64,000 nt of DNA from Actinomadura alba. GTDB taxonomy: Bacteria > Actinomycetota > Actinomycetes > Streptosporangiales > Streptosporangiaceae. The stretch covers positions 1-64,000 of the forward strand of contig NZ_JABVEC010000020.1 in the NCBI RefSeq assembly GCF_014323705.1, written 5' to 3'. The first letter of the stretch is position 1; each line of letters begins with the position of its first letter. The translations under genes and the position numbers were made by a program. Under the pieces are notes generated by a model. It worked only from the letters and a program-made list of their open reading frames with translations. It ran no database searches and was not told the DNA's origin. This document shows, piece by piece, positions 51,004 to 60,247 of the stretch.

Positions 51004-52452
51004 ATGCGCGACGAACACGAAGGCCAGGTTAGTGGGGAGTCAGAGGTCAGCCGCCGCCGCTTCCTCGCGGGGTCGGCCGCGGCCGTGGCGGCGACTGCCA
51101 CCCTTTCGGCGCTTCCGGGTGTCGCAGGGTCGGCGTCAGCTGTGGCTCGCCCGACAGGGACTCGCCCGAATGTCCTGCTGATCGTCACCGACGACCAGCC
51201 CAAGGACACCGACTGGGCTACCCAGAGGATCCGCAACTGGCTCGTGGGCAACGGCGTGGAGTTCACCAACGGCCATGTCACCACGCCGCTGTGCGCACCC
51301 TCCCGATCATCGATATTCTCCGGTCGCTACGCGCACAACCACGGTGTGCTGAGCAACGGACACTCCTACAACCTCGATCAGAACACCACCGTTCAGCGTT
51401 ACCTCAAGGAGGCGGGGTACCGTAACGGATTCTTCGGCAAGTACCTCAATTCCTGGAACGTGGCCGATACCCCGCCCCACTTCGAGGATTTCGCGCTGCT
51501 CGGCCCGGTCGTCTACAACGACGGTCAGTACAATCGCAACGGCACGGTCCAGAAGATCCCTGGTTACTCCACCCACGTCATCAGGGACTTGGCACTCGAC
51601 TTCATTCAAAAGGGCACGAGTGACACGCGCCCCTGGTTCTTGGTCGTCACTCCCAAGGCCCCGCATGGCCCGAACACCCCTGAGCCCAAGTACGCCAACA
51701 CTGCCGTACCCGCATGGAATGGCCGCCCCTCCGTTTTCGAAACCGACAAGAGCGACAAGCCCGCCTACGTCCAGGACGCCAAGGCGACACTCGCCGACGG
51801 CCAACGGATACGTCAGGACCAGTTCCGCACCCTGCTGTCCGTCGATGACGCCGTGCAGTCGATCCACAACAAGCTTCAGGCCACCGGTCAGCTCGACAAC
51901 ACGCTTGTCATCTACATCGGCGACAATGGTTTCGCCTGGGCCGATCACGGCAGGACCGCGAAGTCGGTGCCCTACCGGCCGTCGATCGAGGTGCCGTTCT
52001 ACCTGTCCTGGCCGGCGGCCGGGTTGGGCGCCGGAACGACCGACAACCGCCTCGTGGCCAACATCGACATCGCACCGACCATCCTGAACGCCGTCGGGAT
52101 CAAGCCCGACACCCCCCAGGACGGGCGCTCACTGCTGACCCCTCACAGGCGGTGGCACCTGCTCACCGAATGGTGGAAGCAGGGCAACGGCACGGCAGGC
52201 CCGACCACATGGGCGTCCTACATCAGCACCCGCGAGCAGTACACCGAGTACTACGACCTGCGCGCCGACCGCCAAGGCGCTCTGGCGGGCACCGGGGCCG
52301 TGTTGTTCCGCGAATACTACGACCTGGTCAACGACCCGTACCAACTGACGAACAAGCTCTATCAGGCGACACAGCGCGATGAGCGGAAACTCGGCATCCC
52401 TGCTCTCGCCGCCCGGCTCGCCGCCGACCGTGAGAGTCGAGGCCACCTCTAG
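51004..52452 (+). CDS. Tat-exported sulfatase
   Basis: The 482-residue protein has a Tat signal (SRRRFLAGSAAAVAAT), PNVLLIVTDDQPKDTDW and the formylglycine motif C97-A-P-S-R with SSIFSGRYAHNHG. GDNGFAWADHG gives the second metal block. This is a different sulfatase subgroup from the other two (closer to heparan/N-sulfoglucosamine type by the SGRYAHNHG pattern, my judgement). GAGAGGAG precedes the ATG. Expression is probably tied to cysteine status through the upstream leader. Confidence 0.92.
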   Translation: MRDEHEGQVSGESEVSRRRFLAGSAAAVAATATLSALPGVAGSASAVARPTGTRPNVLLIVTDDQPKDTDWATQRIRNWLVGNGVEFTNGHVTTPLCAPSRSSIFSGRYAHNHGVLSNGHSYNLDQNTTVQRYLKEAGYRNGFFGKYLNSWNVADTPPHFEDFALLGPVVYNDGQYNRNGTVQKIPGYSTHVIRDLALDFIQKGTSDTRPWFLVVTPKAPHGPNTPEPKYANTAVPAWNGRPSVFETDKSDKPAYVQDAKATLADGQRIRQDQFRTLLSVDDAVQSIHNKLQATGQLDNTLVIYIGDNGFAWADHGRTAKSVPYRPSIEVPFYLSWPAAGLGAGTTDNRLVANIDIAPTILNAVGIKPDTPQDGRSLLTPHRRWHLLTEWWKQGNGTAGPTTWASYISTREQYTEYYDLRADRQGALAGTGAVLFREYYDLVNDPYQLTNKLYQATQRDERKLGIPALAARLAADRESRGHL

Positions 52453-52481
52453 CCGACACGCGGCCGACAACGCCTGCAATT

Positions 52482-52516
52482 CCGCCCGCGTACGCAGCAC
52501 ACGCGTACGCGGGCGG
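52482..52516 (+). terminator. Perfect 14-bp hairpin after the third sulfatase
   Basis: CCGCCCGCGTACGC (52482-52495) pairs exactly with 52503-52516 over a 7-nt loop, 30 nt after the stop codon. Confidence 0.85.
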
Positions 52517-52697
52517 TATCACGATCACTCGACCGAGCGGAAAGGTAGATGACATCGTCGTCCTACGAGGAAGTGACGTCTGCCTTGGCGGTTTGGGCCT
52601 TCCGGTCAAGCCCATCGTCCAGAGCCCGTCCTGGTACACATCCGAATCCAGCAGCGGCTCTATCGGGCTCCGTCGCGACGGTCAGTTCCGTACGTAA

Positions 52698-52982
52698 CGG
52701 CGCGGGCCCACCTTCGACGGCACGGGCGAGACCTCGGCGACGTACCCGGGTGGTGGGTCGCCGACCACCAACCACACCGGGTTCACCACGGCCCGTTGGA
52801 GTCGGCGCGTCCTCGAGATCAAGGCGACGAGCACCAACCCCAACGCGATTCTCAGTGTCCACCACACCTCTGGCGAGTGCATGTTCACCCTGACCAATGT
52901 GGGCGGGGGAAAGTACCAGGACCAGCGCCAGTGGCTGGACAACCCGGGGAGCATCACGGTCAAGATCACCGGCCTCCTTTGA
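52698..52982 (+). pseudogene. C-terminal fragment of a secreted beta-domain protein
   Basis: After a TAA the frame reads RGPTFDGTGETSATYPGGGS, RVLEIKATSTNPNAILSVHH and FTLTNVGGGKYQDQRQWLDN, ending KITGLL. This resembles the repetitive beta domain often found at the C-terminus of secreted bacterial hydrolases (KATSTN..A.L, NGGGKY, NP..ITV). No signal peptide or start is present. An open frame lies directly upstream (52548-52697) in the same phase but is unrecognisable. Confidence 0.55.
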
Positions 52983-52993
52983 CACTCACAGGA

Positions 52994-53926
52994 TCAGAGT
53001 GGCACGAGCGACCCGTCGGCCAGGGTCCAGCCGTTTGCGATCTGGAGGATCTTCGTCATCCGGGTGCCGGCGACTCCGATGACATTGCCCTCTATATCGA
53101 CGGCGAGGTGGGTGAGGTCACCGGCGGCCTCCCCGAGGACGGCGAGCACGCCCGAACCGGAGTCGCCGGGGGACGCCGCGCTGACCCACGAGAAGCCGTC
53201 GCCGTTCTTGATGTCCCAGCGGATCGCGGCGCCCACGCGCGGAGTGCCGCCGGCGCCGAACGCGGTCCCATGTCCGAAGTGCTTGACCGGAAGGCCCACC
53301 TGACTGCCCGTGTAGACCCCGGAGGGTCCGCCCCAGACGGGCATGGTCGGGTTCATCCAGGAAGCGAACTCCGGGAAGATGTCGATCATGGCGAAGTCGT
53401 CGCCGATCCCGTTGTCATGGGAGACGCTGATCTTGCCGATGACATACAGGCCGGGGAGGCTGCCGGAGGTGGGTGGCGGCACGACGTACGCGCTGACCAG
53501 CTGGCCGTTCTTGCCGCAGTGTCCGGCGGTACCGAGACCCCACGCGGCGCTCTTCTTGAACACGAAGTTGGCGGTGCACCAGCCCAGCAGGTTGTCACTT
53601 CCGTCGCTGCCCAGCAGGGTGAGCAGCCACTGGCCGGGCCGGATGCCGGGCTGGGCAAGCCCGGCGGCCTGGCCCTCGCTGACCCCGCCGGGCAACGTGG
53701 CGCCCTCGGGTAGCCTTACGCCGTCCGTCCCCGAGGCGAGCAGCCGCCGCTCGAACTCAGGGGTGTACCAGGACGGGCTCACCTTGGTGGAGATCGGCTT
53801 GTAGGCCACGCCGTCCACATACTCGACCTTGGTCTGGCCCGCGACGGCGCTGCCGGTCAGCGGAACGAAGGACGCCAACGCCAGCAGTGCCGCCGCCGCG
53901 ATCCGGAAGGGGTGTCGTGTGCGCAT
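52994..53926 (-). CDS. Secreted trypsin-like serine protease
   Basis: The 310-residue protein has a signal peptide (MRTRHPFRIAAAALLALASF) and a propeptide of about 90 residues. The chymotrypsin-fold triad is visible: His in GLGTAGHCGKNG, Asp in DDFAMIDI and Ser in SPGDSGSGVLAVLG. The order and short spacing resemble the SCO-type secreted proteases of actinomycetes. It lies 52 nt after the carboxypeptidase stop on the same strand. Confidence 0.88.
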   Translation of the reverse strand: MRTRHPFRIAAAALLALASFVPLTGSAVAGQTKVEYVDGVAYKPISTKVSPSWYTPEFERRLLASGTDGVRLPEGATLPGGVSEGQAAGLAQPGIRPGQWLLTLLGSDGSDNLLGWCTANFVFKKSAAWGLGTAGHCGKNGQLVSAYVVPPPTSGSLPGLYVIGKISVSHDNGIGDDFAMIDIFPEFASWMNPTMPVWGGPSGVYTGSQVGLPVKHFGHGTAFGAGGTPRVGAAIRWDIKNGDGFSWVSAASPGDSGSGVLAVLGEAAGDLTHLAVDIEGNVIGVAGTRMTKILQIANGWTLADGSLVPL

Positions 53927-53978
53927 GGTGCCTCTCTTGTCGTACGGGGAACATCCGATTCACCCGCGGAGATCATGG

Positions 53979-56090
53979 TCAGGGGCGGAAGGCCTTGGTG
54001 CACTCCGTGAGGTCCAGCCGCTGTGTCTTCCCGCGGTCGACCGTGATGGTGGTCTTCTGCAGCACCGCGCCGTCCGGCTTCTCGCAGGTGAGGGTGTAGC
54101 TCTCGACGAGACCGTCGCCGAAGACCTGCTCGTCGGTTCCGTAGAGCCCGGCCTTGAACGTCACCTCGCTCGTCACCGAAGCGAAGTTCACCGCCTCCAT
54201 GACGTACGTGCCAGGCGCGGGGTTGTCGATCAGCGCCTCTTCCTTCTCGTTGATGAAGTTGCCTGAGCTCCCGACCTGCTTGAGCGTGCCGTCGGCCTGC
54301 TTGAGGTAGACGTTGAGGTCGACGTCGTCGGGGGTCGGCCAGTCGAGGTTCACCTTGAGGGCGCCGATGCCCTGCTCGGTCACGGTGAACTCCCGCTGCA
54401 CCTTGTTCTGCGGCTGCCACCCAGCGGTCGTGACCGTGGTGCTCTCCTCACGGCTTGGGTCCTGGTCCAGCACCTTCAGGCGGTGCTGCATGACCTCCGG
54501 CCGTGTCGAGGGGTTGACGTGCCAGGTGTACTTGCCGCCTCCGGGTACGACCAGGGTCGACTCCAGCGTGTCGAGGATGACCTTCGGCCGACCCGGCTGT
54601 TCCTCTTGGGAGGTCTTTGTCGCGAACTGCTTCTTCAGGCGCAGCACCGCACCGGCCGGCGCCTTGCCGGAGACGAGCGAGTGCGTCTGCGAATTCGCGG
54701 CGTTCTCCAGGGCGATGAGGAACGCCTCACGGTTGCCCTTCCCGGCGTGATCGCCCGCGCCCACGTACTCGGCGACGGTCTCGGAGAACGGCGGGTGGAA
54801 CTCATCCGGACCGATCTCGAAGGTGTAGCCGAACCCGCCGGTCGCGCCGTACGACCAGTCCTCCGTCGTGCCCGTCGTGTCGTACAGCTCGTAGCCGTGG
54901 AGGTTCTGGTAGCCGTTCTGCGCCGCCATCCGCCCGCCGAGGTCCTTCATGGCCGCCTCGTCCACGGTCTCGCCGGTCTTGCGGACACCCGGGGGCCGCA
55001 GGACCAGGTTGCTGAACGTGTGATTGGTGATCAGTGTGGTGACATGCCGGGACGACACGAGTTCCCGGATGTTCTGCGTCTCCGGCTCGGAGAACGGACC
55101 GGCGCCGCGGTAGGTCTCGTCGGCCGGGCTCGTGCCCGCACCCGCCCCGCCCCACAGACCGCCGTAGTTCCGGTTGACGTCGACACCCAGATACCGGTTG
55201 TACGGCGCGTAGCACTGGTCCGGCGGCGGCGTGGTGCCGTCGACCAGCCGGCAGTTCTTGCGCTTGTAGGCGTTGCCGGGATTGGCCAAGACCGTCACGG
55301 TGCCGCCGTTGTCGACCTCCCGCGTATCGACCAGGTCACCCCAGGTGCGCGACTGGTGGAAGCCGTCGACGTTCACCACCGGAACGACGATGACCCGCGT
55401 CTTCTTCAGCAGGCCGGTAATACGGGAGTCGCTGCCGAAGTTCTTGACCAGGTCGACCGCGAACTCCATCGAGAGCTCACCCGACGGCCATTCGCGGGCG
55501 TGGTGCACCCCCAGCATCAGGAACACCGGCTTGCCGTCGGTCGTCGACGCGACGTTGTCGGAGATCTCCACGCCCTTGACGTCGCGGCCTTCCAGCGACG
55601 GGTGATTCAGCGTGATGGACTTGACCAGCTTCGGGTGGTCTGCCGCGAGCGCGGCCATGTCGCGGTTGTAGTCGTTGAGTGTCCGGTAGGTGTCCCTGCC
55701 GGAGGGCAGCGGTGAGGCGGCGGTCGCGGCCGCGTATGCCTTGTCGATCTTGTTGATCTCCAGCTGGCGCTTGCCGATATCGGGGATCCTGACGGTCCAG
55801 GTGAACCCGTTGCGCGTCAGCCGATCCCGGTCAGCGGCGGTGTGGAGGACCGCTTCGACATAGGTGGGGCCGGCGTGCTCGGTCAGGTCCAGTCCCAGGG
55901 CGCCCAGGCGGTCCTTGTCGGCCGCCGTGGATGTCTGGACTCGGACGAGCTGGGCGGCGAAGGCCGCGTCGGTCTCGGCCGCCGTCACGCCGGTAGCGGC
56001 CTGGGCAACGCTTGTCGCCAGGGCACCGGCCGCCAGGCAGGCGACCAGCCTGCGAACAGCTCTTCGGGGGGAGCGGAATGCGGACGGCAC
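53979..56090 (-). CDS. Secreted M14 zinc carboxypeptidase
   Basis: The 703-residue protein has a signal peptide (about residues 8-32) and an N-terminal prodomain. In the catalytic domain GVHHAREWPSGE holds the zinc His and Glu, TNHTFS the second His and YTFEIGPDEFHPP the catalytic Glu. Two C-terminal beta domains, the last with DWPTPDDVDLNVYLKQADG, resemble pre-peptidase or P-type domains. GTG 56090 is preceded by GGGAGG, so I prefer it to the frame start at 56147. Together with the protease downstream it forms an extracellular peptide-degrading unit. Confidence 0.9.
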   Translation of the reverse strand: MPSAFRSPRRAVRRLVACLAAGALATSVAQAATGVTAAETDAAFAAQLVRVQTSTAADKDRLGALGLDLTEHAGPTYVEAVLHTAADRDRLTRNGFTWTVRIPDIGKRQLEINKIDKAYAAATAASPLPSGRDTYRTLNDYNRDMAALAADHPKLVKSITLNHPSLEGRDVKGVEISDNVASTTDGKPVFLMLGVHHAREWPSGELSMEFAVDLVKNFGSDSRITGLLKKTRVIVVPVVNVDGFHQSRTWGDLVDTREVDNGGTVTVLANPGNAYKRKNCRLVDGTTPPPDQCYAPYNRYLGVDVNRNYGGLWGGAGAGTSPADETYRGAGPFSEPETQNIRELVSSRHVTTLITNHTFSNLVLRPPGVRKTGETVDEAAMKDLGGRMAAQNGYQNLHGYELYDTTGTTEDWSYGATGGFGYTFEIGPDEFHPPFSETVAEYVGAGDHAGKGNREAFLIALENAANSQTHSLVSGKAPAGAVLRLKKQFATKTSQEEQPGRPKVILDTLESTLVVPGGGKYTWHVNPSTRPEVMQHRLKVLDQDPSREESTTVTTAGWQPQNKVQREFTVTEQGIGALKVNLDWPTPDDVDLNVYLKQADGTLKQVGSSGNFINEKEEALIDNPAPGTYVMEAVNFASVTSEVTFKAGLYGTDEQVFGDGLVESYTLTCEKPDGAVLQKTTITVDRGKTQRLDLTECTKAFRP

Positions 56091-56195
56091 GGAACCTCCC
56101 GGTTCGTTCGCGACCAAATTCGTTGAGCAATCGTCCAATACGGTCATTGGGTTTTGGTTTCGCCCCCTTTGCCCGAGGCTGGCAGCAACTGCGCT

Positions 56196-58337
56196 TTACG
56201 CAGCACCTCCTGGTACGCCGTCGGAGTTGATGAAGGTAAGGGTGAGATCGACCCGGGTTCCGGGGAGTCCCGCCCAGTTGTGGACCTCGACGCGGTACCG
56301 GCCGGGGGTCGGTCGCGCCAGGCGGAGTTGTTCTTCGGTCAGGCTGCTGGAACCGCCGGAGGCGAGATCCCCGCTCCAGGTGCCGTCGGCGTTCCGCCGT
56401 TGCAGGTAGAGGTCGATGTCGGCCTGGCCGGCGGGGATCGCGCCCACGATGAGGTTGGCGTTGTCCTTGCGCTCCTGGACGTCGAATTCGAAGAACTCGG
56501 AGTTGACGCCGGACACGCGCTGGCCGGCGCCCGGAGCCGCCGGGGTGACCGAGCCACGGATCGTCGCCTGGGCCGGGCCCCCGGTCTTGGAGCGGATCTC
56601 GAGCGGGACGGTGTCGGCCATGAGCGCCGGGTCTGCGACGACGGGAACGCGCAGCGCGGTGCCGGTCGGCCCGGTCATCACCGTGATCCGCGGATCGGCG
56701 GCGAAGGCGGGCACCTTGTCCGGGTCGCTCGCGGTCACCCGGAGCACGAGCTTGTGGCCGGCCCGCAGGTCGTGCGCCATCGCGAAGCCCGGCGGCTTCA
56801 TCGTCATGGCGACGGTGGGCACCACCGGGGTCACCTTGTCGAGGCCCTCGCGCAGCTCAGGGTTGATCGCGAACTGGCTGATCCGGCGCCGTGCGCCGTC
56901 CGGGAACTCGTCGTAGAGCGTGGCGATCAGGTGCACCCTTTCCACGGTCACCGAAGCCACGAGGTCGAGCTGGGGTTGGCCGGCGAGCACGGTGTCGCGC
57001 GTCATCGGCGCGGTGGCGAAGTCCACGCCACCGGTTCCCTGCGGGTCGGTGGCGCCGCGCGGGTCGCCGGTGAAGCTGCTGCCGCCCGCCGTCGACGGAC
57101 GTGACGTCGCCAGTTGGCCGTCGGCCGTCGGGTACAGATCGAGCGTGCTCGCACCTGGCACCGGCCAGGAGTTCGTCACCAGGATCTGCGAGCGATCACC
57201 GGTGCGGGCGCCCTCGAAGGTGCCGTCGGAAAGGAACAGCTCGGCCGCGGGGCCGGTGTCGACCTTGCGGCCGGCGAGGTGCTTGTCGAACCAGGCGTGG
57301 AGCGCGTAGGTCCACTGAATGCCTCGCCGGGTCGGGCAGCAGCCGGATCCGTGGTCCCACTGGCCGAGCCAGATCTTGTCACCGGTCCGGCCGCCTCGCT
57401 TGGTGAACCACTCCATGCCCGCCACCCTGGCGGCGTTGTCGTTCACGCCGTGCACCATGAACACCGGAATGTCCGCGGCGGTGGCCGCCGCCCGCCAGTC
57501 GCGCTCCGCGTGCCAGGGGGCGTATCGGCCGGAGGCTTGATCCTCCCCGGTGACGAGGGAGGAGTTCGGCAGTCCGCAACCGGTGTTCTCCACGTTCTTG
57601 CCGAAGCTCTCCCCGCCCGGCAGGTGCCGCTCCAACGCGATCTGCTCATAGGCGTACATCGGTCCCGCCCACTGCAGGAAGTACGGGACACCGGCCTGGA
57701 ACTGGTGGTCGTACATCGTTGCCAAGCCGGCGCTCGGCACGATGGTCGTCAGGCCCCGTGGCTTCATGGCGGCCGCGAGGGAGGGCGTCGATCCGACGTA
57801 GGAGTGGCCGGTCATGCCCACCCGGCCGTTCGACCACGGCTGCCCGGCCGCCCATTCGACGACCGCCTTGAGGTCCTTGGCGTCCTTGGGGCCCAGGTGA
57901 TCGAGGCAGCCCTGTGACTTGCCGGTTCCGCGCAGGTCCATCATCACCACCGCGTAGCCACGTGGTGCGAAGTATCGGGTGAGCCCGAGCGGTTTCGAGT
58001 CGGCGTCACGCGGCTCCGGCAGGATCCGGGTGCCGTCGCGATCCGCGAGCGTGCCGTGGTACGGGCTCGCCTCCAGGATCACTGGGTGTTGCGTCTTGTC
58101 GTTGGGCCGGGTGATCTCCAGGTAGACGGCTACCCCGTCCGCCATGGGCAGCAGCAGGGTCTCCCGGACCACCTGGGTCTGATAGTCGTACGTCGGTTGC
58201 GACAGGCCCTTGATCTTGGTGTAGTCGAACGCCTGTGCCGGAGCCGCGGACGCGGCGACCGGGGACAGACTCGTGAGCATCAACGCGACCGCAAGGCAGG
58301 CGATGAGCCGCGTGAGGGTGTTACGGATGAGCGCCAA
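56196..58337 (-). CDS. Secreted X-Pro dipeptidyl-peptidase-like hydrolase (S15/CocE)
   Basis: The 713-residue protein has a signal peptide (MALIRNTLTRLIACLAVALM). The alpha/beta-hydrolase part has MMDLRGTGKSQG, GMTGHSYVGS with Ser179, HGVNDNAARV with the Asp and GQWDHGSGC with the His. The jelly-roll S15 C-terminal domain is followed by a pre-peptidase-like domain (ADIDLYLQRRNADGTW, RYRVEVHNWAG). It would release dipeptides, or cleave esters, outside the cell. Confidence 0.88.
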   Translation of the reverse strand: MALIRNTLTRLIACLAVALMLTSLSPVAASAAPAQAFDYTKIKGLSQPTYDYQTQVVRETLLLPMADGVAVYLEITRPNDKTQHPVILEASPYHGTLADRDGTRILPEPRDADSKPLGLTRYFAPRGYAVVMMDLRGTGKSQGCLDHLGPKDAKDLKAVVEWAAGQPWSNGRVGMTGHSYVGSTPSLAAAMKPRGLTTIVPSAGLATMYDHQFQAGVPYFLQWAGPMYAYEQIALERHLPGGESFGKNVENTGCGLPNSSLVTGEDQASGRYAPWHAERDWRAAATAADIPVFMVHGVNDNAARVAGMEWFTKRGGRTGDKIWLGQWDHGSGCCPTRRGIQWTYALHAWFDKHLAGRKVDTGPAAELFLSDGTFEGARTGDRSQILVTNSWPVPGASTLDLYPTADGQLATSRPSTAGGSSFTGDPRGATDPQGTGGVDFATAPMTRDTVLAGQPQLDLVASVTVERVHLIATLYDEFPDGARRRISQFAINPELREGLDKVTPVVPTVAMTMKPPGFAMAHDLRAGHKLVLRVTASDPDKVPAFAADPRITVMTGPTGTALRVPVVADPALMADTVPLEIRSKTGGPAQATIRGSVTPAAPGAGQRVSGVNSEFFEFDVQERKDNANLIVGAIPAGQADIDLYLQRRNADGTWSGDLASGGSSSLTEEQLRLARPTPGRYRVEVHNWAGLPGTRVDLTLTFINSDGVPGGAA

Positions 58338-58376
58338 GGGAGTGGCATTCCTTTCGCGACATGAGGAATGGCATCC

Positions 58377-58690
58377 TCAGCTCCTGACGGTGAACGTGCG
58401 GGTCACGCCGGTGAACGGGGCGATCCGGCCGAGCGGGTCCTTGGCGTCGCCGTGGTAGCGAATCCGGTAGCGACCGGTGGCGACGTCGTCGGGGATGTCC
58501 CAGGTGATGGTGATCGTTGATGCGGCTATCCCGTCGCGCGCCCAGCGGAACGTGGTCGACCAGTCGCCGTCGTCGGCGATGCGGTGCCATGTGGAGCCGT
58601 CCCAGAACTGCACGTCGAGGTAGGTCGAGTTCTGGTGCAGGTCGTTGCCCGGGAGCACGGCGACCGTCGCCGTGAGCCGACCCTTGCGCA
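58377..58690 (-). pseudogene. C-terminal fragment of a neutral ceramidase
   Basis: The frame reads ATVAVLPGNDLHQNSTYLDV, then FWDGSTWHRIADDGDWSTTF, and ends GRIAPFTGVTRTFTVRS. This is the immunoglobulin-like C-terminal domain of neutral/alkaline ceramidases. The catalytic domain (500 or more residues) is absent: the amine oxidase gene ends 76 nt upstream. A deletion remnant. Confidence 0.7.
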
Positions 58691-58765
58691 TGGAGGGACG
58701 CGGCCGGCCGACGCGCGGCATGCGGCGCAGTCGATGTCGATCCCGGAGTGGCGGGGTGGGGGGCC

Positions 58766-60247
58766 TCACGCCAGTACCTCCGAGGCCGCGCGTCGGCCGG
58801 CGCTGACCGCGCCGTCCATGTAGCCGGACCAGTAGGTCGCGGTTTCCGTACCGGCCCAGTGCACCAGGCCGTGCGGTGTCCGGATAGTAGAGCCGTCGCC
58901 GTAGACGGTGCCGACGCCCGCGATCGCGACCGGACCGCCGAGCGACCACCGTTCATGCGTCCAGTCATGCTCGACGTAGTCGCTCGGGCTCAGCGCCTGG
59001 GGGCCAAAGGCGGTCGCGAAGGCCCGCAGCACCGCGTTACGGCGCTCGCCGGCGGGACGGTTGCCCCAGTCCCTCCAGGTGGCGCCTCCGACGAAGGCCA
59101 TCAGCACACCGACGCCGGCGTCGGGTGGGCTGTTGTCGAAGCTGACCCGGACCGGGCCGCTGTCCTGCACGCTCATCCCGGACAGTCCCGCGGCGCGCCA
59201 GAACGGTGTCGGGTAGACCGCGTCGACCTTCATCAGGGCGCCCATCGACATCCGCTGCAGCAGCTGCATCTGGATCGGTGGCGGCAGGGGGTCCCACTCG
59301 ATCGCCAGGGCGAGCGGCGGCGGCACCGCGACGATGGCGCGGGACGCGGTCACCTGCCCACGATCGCTGGTCACCACGACCCGGGAGCCGGTCTGCGCGA
59401 TCCGCCGGACCGGCGCCCGCAGCGCCACGATGTCGCCCAGCCGGTCGGCCAGCCGCAGCGGGATCAGCTGCGAGCCGCCGACGAACCGTGAGTCCTGCGC
59501 ACCCCCGGACGTGCCGGCGGACCGCTCGAACGTGCCGGGATTGTCCTTGTCGCCCGCGGTGGCGATGTACCAGAGGAAGAACAGCAGGGACACGTCCCGC
59601 GCGTTCCCGCCCACCAGCGGTTCCAGGTAGGACCTGAGCAGGTTGGCGGTGGCGGGGTTGACGGTGTTGGCCTCGATCCAGTCGTGCAGCGACGTGGCAT
59701 CCCATGCGGCGGCCTTCGGTGCCTTCCACGGTGCGTCCACGGGCACGTCCCGTGACATCTGGTCGATCTTCAGTTGCAGTGCGGCGGCATCGGGCAGGAT
59801 CGCCGGATCAGGGGGGACCGTCCCGGTGTAGCGGGTCGTGGTGCCGCCCGCGACGTAGACGTTCTGTCCCTGGTCGTAGGCCTTGAACGTGGCAACGCCC
59901 AACTCCTCGGCCAGGGCGAGAACGTGGTTTTGGGTCGGGCCGACGTACGCCCCGCCGAGCTCCACCACCGAGCCGTTCGCGAGCTTGTGGTTGAGGACGC
60001 GGCCGCCTACTCGGTCGCGCGCCTCGAGCAGCAGCACCGAACGGCCCGCCCGGGCGACCTCGCGGGCGGCCACGAGCCCGGAGATGCCGCCGCCTACCAC
60101 CACGACGTCCACGGTGGAGGGCAGGCGGCCGGCGGGGGCGGCCGATGCCGTACCGGAGGAGATGGGCACCGTGCCGCCCACGGCGATCGCGCCGGTCCCG
60201 GCCAGACCGCCGAGCAGGCGGCGGCGGGTGAACGTGGGCGGGATCAC
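58766..60247 (-). CDS. Tat-exported flavin monoamine oxidase
   Basis: The 493-residue protein has a Tat signal (TRRRLLGGLAGTGAIAVGG), the FAD-binding VDVVVVGGGISGLVAAREVA and LLEARDRVGGRVLNHKLANG, and the C-terminal VHWAGTETATYWSGYMDGAV that closes the flavin site. Such enzymes oxidise primary or secondary amines to aldehydes with H2O2. GTG 60247 has GAGGAGG upstream and overlaps the stop of the FMO gene by 4 nt. Confidence 0.92.
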   Translation of the reverse strand: MIPPTFTRRRLLGGLAGTGAIAVGGTVPISSGTASAAPAGRLPSTVDVVVVGGGISGLVAAREVARAGRSVLLLEARDRVGGRVLNHKLANGSVVELGGAYVGPTQNHVLALAEELGVATFKAYDQGQNVYVAGGTTTRYTGTVPPDPAILPDAAALQLKIDQMSRDVPVDAPWKAPKAAAWDATSLHDWIEANTVNPATANLLRSYLEPLVGGNARDVSLLFFLWYIATAGDKDNPGTFERSAGTSGGAQDSRFVGGSQLIPLRLADRLGDIVALRAPVRRIAQTGSRVVVTSDRGQVTASRAIVAVPPPLALAIEWDPLPPPIQMQLLQRMSMGALMKVDAVYPTPFWRAAGLSGMSVQDSGPVRVSFDNSPPDAGVGVLMAFVGGATWRDWGNRPAGERRNAVLRAFATAFGPQALSPSDYVEHDWTHERWSLGGPVAIAGVGTVYGDGSTIRTPHGLVHWAGTETATYWSGYMDGAVSAGRRAASEVLA

